Of a stretch of 10,105 bases of DNA, positions 6,771 through 10,105 are shown in pieces. Position 1 is the stretch's first letter, and each line of letters begins with the position of its first letter. Both the position numbers and the translations under genes were made by a program. Source of the DNA: Verrucomicrobiota bacterium (lineage in GTDB: Bacteria > Verrucomicrobiota > Verrucomicrobiia > Limisphaerales > JACRJZ01); NCBI GenBank assembly GCA_022711695.1, contig JAKLEJ010000095.1, positions 1 to 10,105 on the forward strand, written 5' to 3'. The notes below the pieces were generated by a model. The model made no database searches. It saw nothing but the letters and a program-made list of their open reading frames with translations, and was not told the DNA's origin.

Positions 6771-8360
6771 ATGGCCTCCTCGCTGACCACCCCTGCTCGT
6801 GCGCCCGGGAAAGCCGCGCGGGCTTCGTCGGGGCAGCCGCGGTTCCGCCGGCTCGTCCAGGGAGTCTGCCTCGGGTGGTTCCTGGTGCTGTTCTTTGTGT
6901 TGGCGTGGCCCTATGGCGGCCGGATCGATTCAGAGCGATTTGCCCTCCGCGACCTGGCGCCTCTGGAACTGTTCCTTTGGCTCGACCCGCTCTCGGCGCT
7001 AGCCGCGGCGACGGCCGGGCGCAGCGTGTTCGCGGCGCTGGGGGTGGCGGCGGGGGTGTTGGCGGCTTGCGCCGTTTGGCCGAGGGCATTCTGTGGATAC
7101 GTCTGTCCGCTGGGCACGCTTCAGGACGTCTTTGAATGGCTGGCGGGCGGGCGCGCGGCTCGGTTTCGCCTCAAGAATCCGGGCGCCTGGAGCGGCTTGC
7201 GATTCGGGGTGCTGCTCGCCGTGCTGACGGCCGCGGCGTTGGGGGTGATGCTGGCTGGGTTTCTTGCCGCCATCCCGCTGTTGACCCGGGGGCTGATGTT
7301 CAGCGCCGGGTGGCTGCAAGTCGGGTTAATGAAGAACTGGGGTCTGGCGGGGTCGTTCACGTTCGCCGCCGGGCTGGCCGCCCTGCTGCCGATCGGGGTG
7401 CTGGGCCTGGGCCTGCTGGCGCCCCGGTTCTGGTGCCGCTGTGTGTGCCCCACCGGCGCCCTGCTGTCCCTGGCGGGGCTGGCGGCGTCGCGCCGTCGCC
7501 AGGTGGAGACGATCTGCAGCCGCTGCGGCTCTTGCGTGGAGGCTTGCCCGTTCGGCGCGGTCAACGACGACGCCTCGACCCGTCCGCTGGACTGCGCCTA
7601 TTGCCAGACCTGCGCCAGCGTCTGCCCCACCGGCTCGATCCACTTTGGACCTGCCCAGCCGGGAAGGTCCGCCGCGCCCGCAGGGCTCACCGGCAATCCG
7701 CTCTCGCGGCGAGCCTGGCTGGGTTCTGCTGTGGCCGGGGCGGGAGCGGCCATCGCCATTCGCGCGGCCGGCGCCGCGCCGGTCCCGCCGGTGCGGCCTC
7801 CCGGCAGCGTGCCCGAGGACCGGTTCCTCGACCTCTGTATTCGCTGCGGCGAGTGCTTCAAGGTCTGCCCGGGCGGCGTCCTGCAGCCGGCGGGATTCGA
7901 CCGCGGCCTGGAGGCGTTTTGGACACCTGTGGTCACGCCCACCCAGGCCGGTTGCCACCAGGACTGCAACTACTGCACCCAGGTGTGCCCGACTGGGGCC
8001 ATCCGCAGACTGTCGCTGGCGGAGAAACGCAAATTCCACATCGGCGTGGCCCGGATCGACCCGCAGGTGTGCCTGCCGCATGCCGGCGTTCGCGACTGCC
8101 AATTGTGCCATGACGAATGCGTGGCGGCGGGCTACAACGCTATCGAGATGCGGCCGGTGCGGCTGGCCACCGGGGAAGTTCCCGCCGGGGCGTTCAGCCC
8201 CGAGGAAATCGAGGCTATGTCGTCCATCCAGGCGCCGTTTGTGAAGGCGGAGGCGTGTGTCGGCTGCGGCCTGTGCGAATACCGCTGCCACGCTGGGCCG
8301 CATCGCCGGCAGAACCTGATCCCGCGCCGCGCTGTCGTGGTGGTGGCTCAAACCGCCTGA
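6771..8360 (+). CDS. NapH-NapG-like fusion polyferredoxin with internal Tat signal
   Basis: The protein has 529 residues. The N-terminal half resembles NapH/NosR membrane ferredoxins. It has about four transmembrane helices (near 28-46, 85-104, 143-166, 194-217), two C-x3-CP motifs (Cys108/112 and Cys222/226), then a 2[4Fe-4S] ferredoxin block (Cys249/252/255/259 and 275/278/281/285). Next comes LSRRAWLG (311-318) followed by an Ala/Gly-rich hydrophobic stretch to about 337, which looks like a twin-arginine signal. The C-terminal part resembles NapG/MauM: VRPPGSVPEDRF, then Cys groups 356/359/362/366, 395/399/402/406, 434/443/446/450 and 496/499/502/506, enough for four more [4Fe-4S] clusters. 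In nitrate reductase systems NapH and NapG are separate proteins passing quinol electrons to the periplasm. Here the acceptor is unknown, since no NapA or NapB is visible. The ATG at 6771 has no ribosome site but sits well before the first helix. The 3' end overlaps a convergent gene remnant. Confidence 0.9.
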   Translation: MASSLTTPARAPGKAARASSGQPRFRRLVQGVCLGWFLVLFFVLAWPYGGRIDSERFALRDLAPLELFLWLDPLSALAAATAGRSVFAALGVAAGVLAACAVWPRAFCGYVCPLGTLQDVFEWLAGGRAARFRLKNPGAWSGLRFGVLLAVLTAAALGVMLAGFLAAIPLLTRGLMFSAGWLQVGLMKNWGLAGSFTFAAGLAALLPIGVLGLGLLAPRFWCRCVCPTGALLSLAGLAASRRRQVETICSRCGSCVEACPFGAVNDDASTRPLDCAYCQTCASVCPTGSIHFGPAQPGRSAAPAGLTGNPLSRRAWLGSAVAGAGAAIAIRAAGAAPVPPVRPPGSVPEDRFLDLCIRCGECFKVCPGGVLQPAGFDRGLEAFWTPVVTPTQAGCHQDCNYCTQVCPTGAIRRLSLAEKRKFHIGVARIDPQVCLPHAGVRDCQLCHDECVAAGYNAIEMRPVRLATGEVPAGAFSPEEIEAMSSIQAPFVKAEACVGCGLCEYRCHAGPHRRQNLIPRRAVVVVAQTA

Positions 8361-8581
8361 AGCCCGGCCCGAAGGTAGCCCAGGGCATAGGCCATGCCGG
8401 CGTGCCACGGAGCGGCGCAAGTCACCTGCGGAGCGTGGTCCGGGATGATCACGCCCTCGAACCCGTTGCGTTTGAGGATGCGCAGCACGCGCCGCACGGC
8501 CAGTTCATCAGGAGACAATCGTGCGGTGGCTGGGAGGGTTGCATAAAGGCGCAGCGCGGAGCGCGTGGGAAGGGGGGCTCG
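8348..8581 (-). pseudogene. C-terminal remnant of a mannonate-dehydratase-like gene
   Basis: Read on the minus strand, the frame ending in TGA at 8350-8348 is open back to a TAG at 8584-8582 (77 codons) and has no ATG. Its last 53 codons look like a real protein end: ELAVRRVLRILKRNGFEGV, then IIPDHAPQVTCAAPWHAG, then MAYALGYLRAGLQAV. The (I/R)PDH motif followed by a short helical end resembles the C-terminus of mannonate dehydratase-like (UxuA-type, xylose-isomerase-like TIM barrel) enzymes, which are over 300 residues long. The rest of the enzyme is absent: within 70 bases upstream the lamin-tail gene begins on the same strand. I infer a 5'-deleted remnant. The coding signal is confident only for about 8348-8506. 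It overlaps the last 13 bases of the polyferredoxin gene tail to tail, as an intact convergent gene might have done. The exact enzyme family is a by-eye call. Confidence 0.6.
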
Positions 8582-8630
8582 CTATTCGGGACCGGACGCG
8601 CGGCCCGGCGGCATCGAGCGCGGGGGGGGT

Positions 8631-10105
8631 TCATGGGACAACGACCCGGTAATAGCGCGCCTCGATTCCGGCGACAGGGTTGGTGACAACCAGTTGGCGC
8701 GGGAACAAAGCGGCGGGAAGCGTTTGCAGCAGTTCCCAGGGGCCGGTGGGCGAATCGGCCCGCTCCACCCGGTAGGAGCGGCCCAGGGCAATGCGGAAGC
8801 TCAGCGTCATCGCCTCCGGTCCGCTCCAGGCCACATCGTCGATGCGCAGGAGGCTCGAGCTGTCCAGCGGGTTCGTTCCCGCCAGGTACTCCTCAAGGTT
8901 GCTCTGTCCGTCCCCGTCCGGGTCGGCGTCGTCATCCGCTATCAGAGTCTGCGTGCCATGAGCGAACTCCCAGGCATCGGGCAGGCCATCGGCGTCGGTG
9001 TCGGGCGCGACGGCGGCGGGAGGCAGGCCAGGCGTGGGTGTGGCGGCCAGCCAGTCGATGGGATCGTCGCCATACGCATCTGGCTCGATGCGTTGCAGCG
9101 ACGGCCCGGCGCCGTCGGCCGCCGGCGGCCACGGGGCCTTGTCGTTGTAGCGCACCTCATCCACAACAATATAGGGAACCCCGTTGGTGTCCGGCGTTCC
9201 AGGCCGTTCCAGCCGCAACCGTTCTCCGCTGTCCTGCAATGCGCCGCTCCAGGGCCCGGCTACCGTCACATTCGAGGCCACCTGATGTCTGGCTCGGAAG
9301 TCCGCCGGATTAGTCGCCACCAGCAGCAGGAACGCGCCCGGCTCCAGCGTCAGCCCGGCCGGCAGGTCGTAGCCCAGTCCCGCCACCCGCCAGGTGTTCG
9401 TCGGGAACGACGGATCGTACAGCGTCACGGCCGCGCCGGTGATGTTCCTCAACTCCACAAACTCGTCGCCGGCGGCGGGCGGGTGATAATGGATCTCGTT
9501 CAGAACCACCGGGCCCACTCGAGGTCCTGAATTGGCCTCGCCCAAGGTGGGTGTCTCCTGAGCGGGAAAGTGTTCTTCACCGACGCTGTCCAGGTGGCGG
9601 CCAAAAGTGACTCCGGGCTCCGCGGCGCCGAACCGGAATCCGTGGCTGTAACCGGTGAGAGTGCCGGCCGCGTCCGCGCTGAAGAGATAGACCGAATCCC
9701 CGTCTGCGCTGAGAGCGAAGCTGCTGTTGGTCCCGGGAGTTGGATTGAAGTCCCGTTCGCCGAACACCTGGAAACCCTGCGCGCCTATGGCTGTTCCAGG
9801 CAGGATGCGGCATTTGCGGGGCGCGGCGGGATCGTCGCTCAGAAACCACCCGCCGATGTCCGAGGGAGTCGGGGCCGGGTTGAAAAGCTCGATGGCATCG
9901 AGCCGGGGCGGGACGCTGGCGGTCAGGATTTCATTGATGACCACGGGCGCCACGAGCGGGGGCGGATCGTCCGTCCCTGGCGAGCCGCCCGCCCGCGAAC
10001 TGGCTCGCCAGCGGCTGCCATCTTCGGGTGCCTGACTCAGGCCGGGCCGCGTCTGAACCAGCGAGAAACCGTGGCCATCGGCGGTGACCGGCCAAGGGGC
10101 GGTGT
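8631..10105 (-). CDS. Lamin-tail-domain exported protein, 5'-truncated by window edge
   Basis: About 490 residues are visible; the frame stays open to the right edge, so the N-terminus and any signal peptide lie outside. The GTG at 9953 is internal. Two lamin-tail-like (LTD) beta domains are recognisable, one starting APVVINEILTASVPPRLDAIELFNP (near 9950), the other GPVVLNEIHYHPPAAGDEFVELRN (near 9515). The second ends with APWPPAADGAGPSLQRIEPD and DPIDWLAATPTPG, and the extreme right edge shows a similar APWPVTADGHGFSL, the end of a further repeat. Then comes an Asp-rich stretch like thrombospondin type-3/EF-hand calcium repeats (DTDADGLPDAW, 9002 downward, and DDDADPDGDGQSNLEEYLAGTNP). A C-terminal beta domain (SYRVERADSPTGPW) ends YYRVVVP. 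Such proteins are common, large and extracellular or envelope-bound in Verrucomicrobiota, sometimes with CotH or carbohydrate-active domains. The function here is unknown. Confidence 0.85.
   Translation of the reverse strand, partial: TAPWPVTADGHGFSLVQTRPGLSQAPEDGSRWRASSRAGGSPGTDDPPPLVAPVVINEILTASVPPRLDAIELFNPAPTPSDIGGWFLSDDPAAPRKCRILPGTAIGAQGFQVFGERDFNPTPGTNSSFALSADGDSVYLFSADAAGTLTGYSHGFRFGAAEPGVTFGRHLDSVGEEHFPAQETPTLGEANSGPRVGPVVLNEIHYHPPAAGDEFVELRNITGAAVTLYDPSFPTNTWRVAGLGYDLPAGLTLEPGAFLLLVATNPADFRARHQVASNVTVAGPWSGALQDSGERLRLERPGTPDTNGVPYIVVDEVRYNDKAPWPPAADGAGPSLQRIEPDAYGDDPIDWLAATPTPGLPPAAVAPDTDADGLPDAWEFAHGTQTLIADDDADPDGDGQSNLEEYLAGTNPLDSSSLLRIDDVAWSGPEAMTLSFRIALGRSYRVERADSPTGPWELLQTLPAALFPRQLVVTNPVAGIEARYYRVVVP

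Noticed and set aside
6771..8360. Calling the polyferredoxin genuine NosR or NapH of denitrification
   Set aside because: No nosZ, napA or napB is in view, the FMN domain is on a separate protein, and the NapG-like half is absent from NosR, so a specific pathway name is not supported.
7326..8420. Minus-strand frame of 364 codons opposite the polyferredoxin gene
   Set aside because: It lies opposite dense cysteine motifs of a clear gene and reads as Arg/Ala/Gly filler. It is also a different frame from the dehydratase remnant.
8117..8686. Plus-strand frame running past the end of the polyferredoxin gene
   Set aside because: It is the reverse complement frame of the dehydratase remnant and has no protein-like features of its own.
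8565..9530. Plus-strand frame of 321 codons opposite the lamin-tail gene
   Set aside because: Arg/Gly/Val-rich text with no motif, while the minus strand shows clear LTD and Asp-rich repeats.

Overview
The window is GC-rich, densely coding bacterial chromosome, most likely from the phylum Verrucomicrobiota (a Limisphaerales/Pedosphaera-like lineage is a guess from style). Three things point there: a divergent FtsZ in a ddl-ftsQ-ftsA-ftsZ cluster, a prepilin-like protein with an 'AFTLIE' cleavage box plus an H-X9-DG motif, and a lamin-tail-domain exported protein with an aspartate-rich calcium-binding stretch. Most genes lack a good Shine-Dalgarno sequence; ftsQ is the clear exception.

Region 1 (1-4485, + strand) is the distal end of a division/cell-wall (dcw) cluster. 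It holds a 5'-truncated D-Ala-D-Ala ligase, ftsQ (11-base gap), ftsA (8-base overlap with ftsQ) and ftsZ (8-base gap). These genes make the peptidoglycan dipeptide precursor, a divisome membrane scaffold, the membrane anchor of the Z ring, and the Z ring itself. Spacing suggests one transcript with translational coupling.

Region 2 (4486-5740) is about 430 bases without a convincing gene, then a prepilin-like H-X9-DG protein (4920-5633) whose second half switches to G-ending codons, then a short gap with a GC hairpin.

Region 3 (5741-8360, + strand) is a two-gene redox module. The first gene encodes an exported TPR protein ending in a covalent-FMN-binding domain. The second encodes a polytopic polyferredoxin that looks like NapH fused to NapG, with a twin-arginine signal in the middle. 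Together they resemble a rearranged NosR/NapGH-type membrane electron-transfer unit, with no terminal reductase in view. This is the most interesting part of the window.

Region 4 (8348-10105, - strand) starts with the C-terminal remnant of a mannonate-dehydratase-like TIM-barrel gene, overlapping the end of the polyferredoxin gene tail to tail. It is followed by a large exported lamin-tail-domain protein that runs off the right edge.

No tRNA, rRNA, CRISPR array, insertion sequence or phage gene was recognised. All assignments rest on reading translated motifs by eye; no database search was run.
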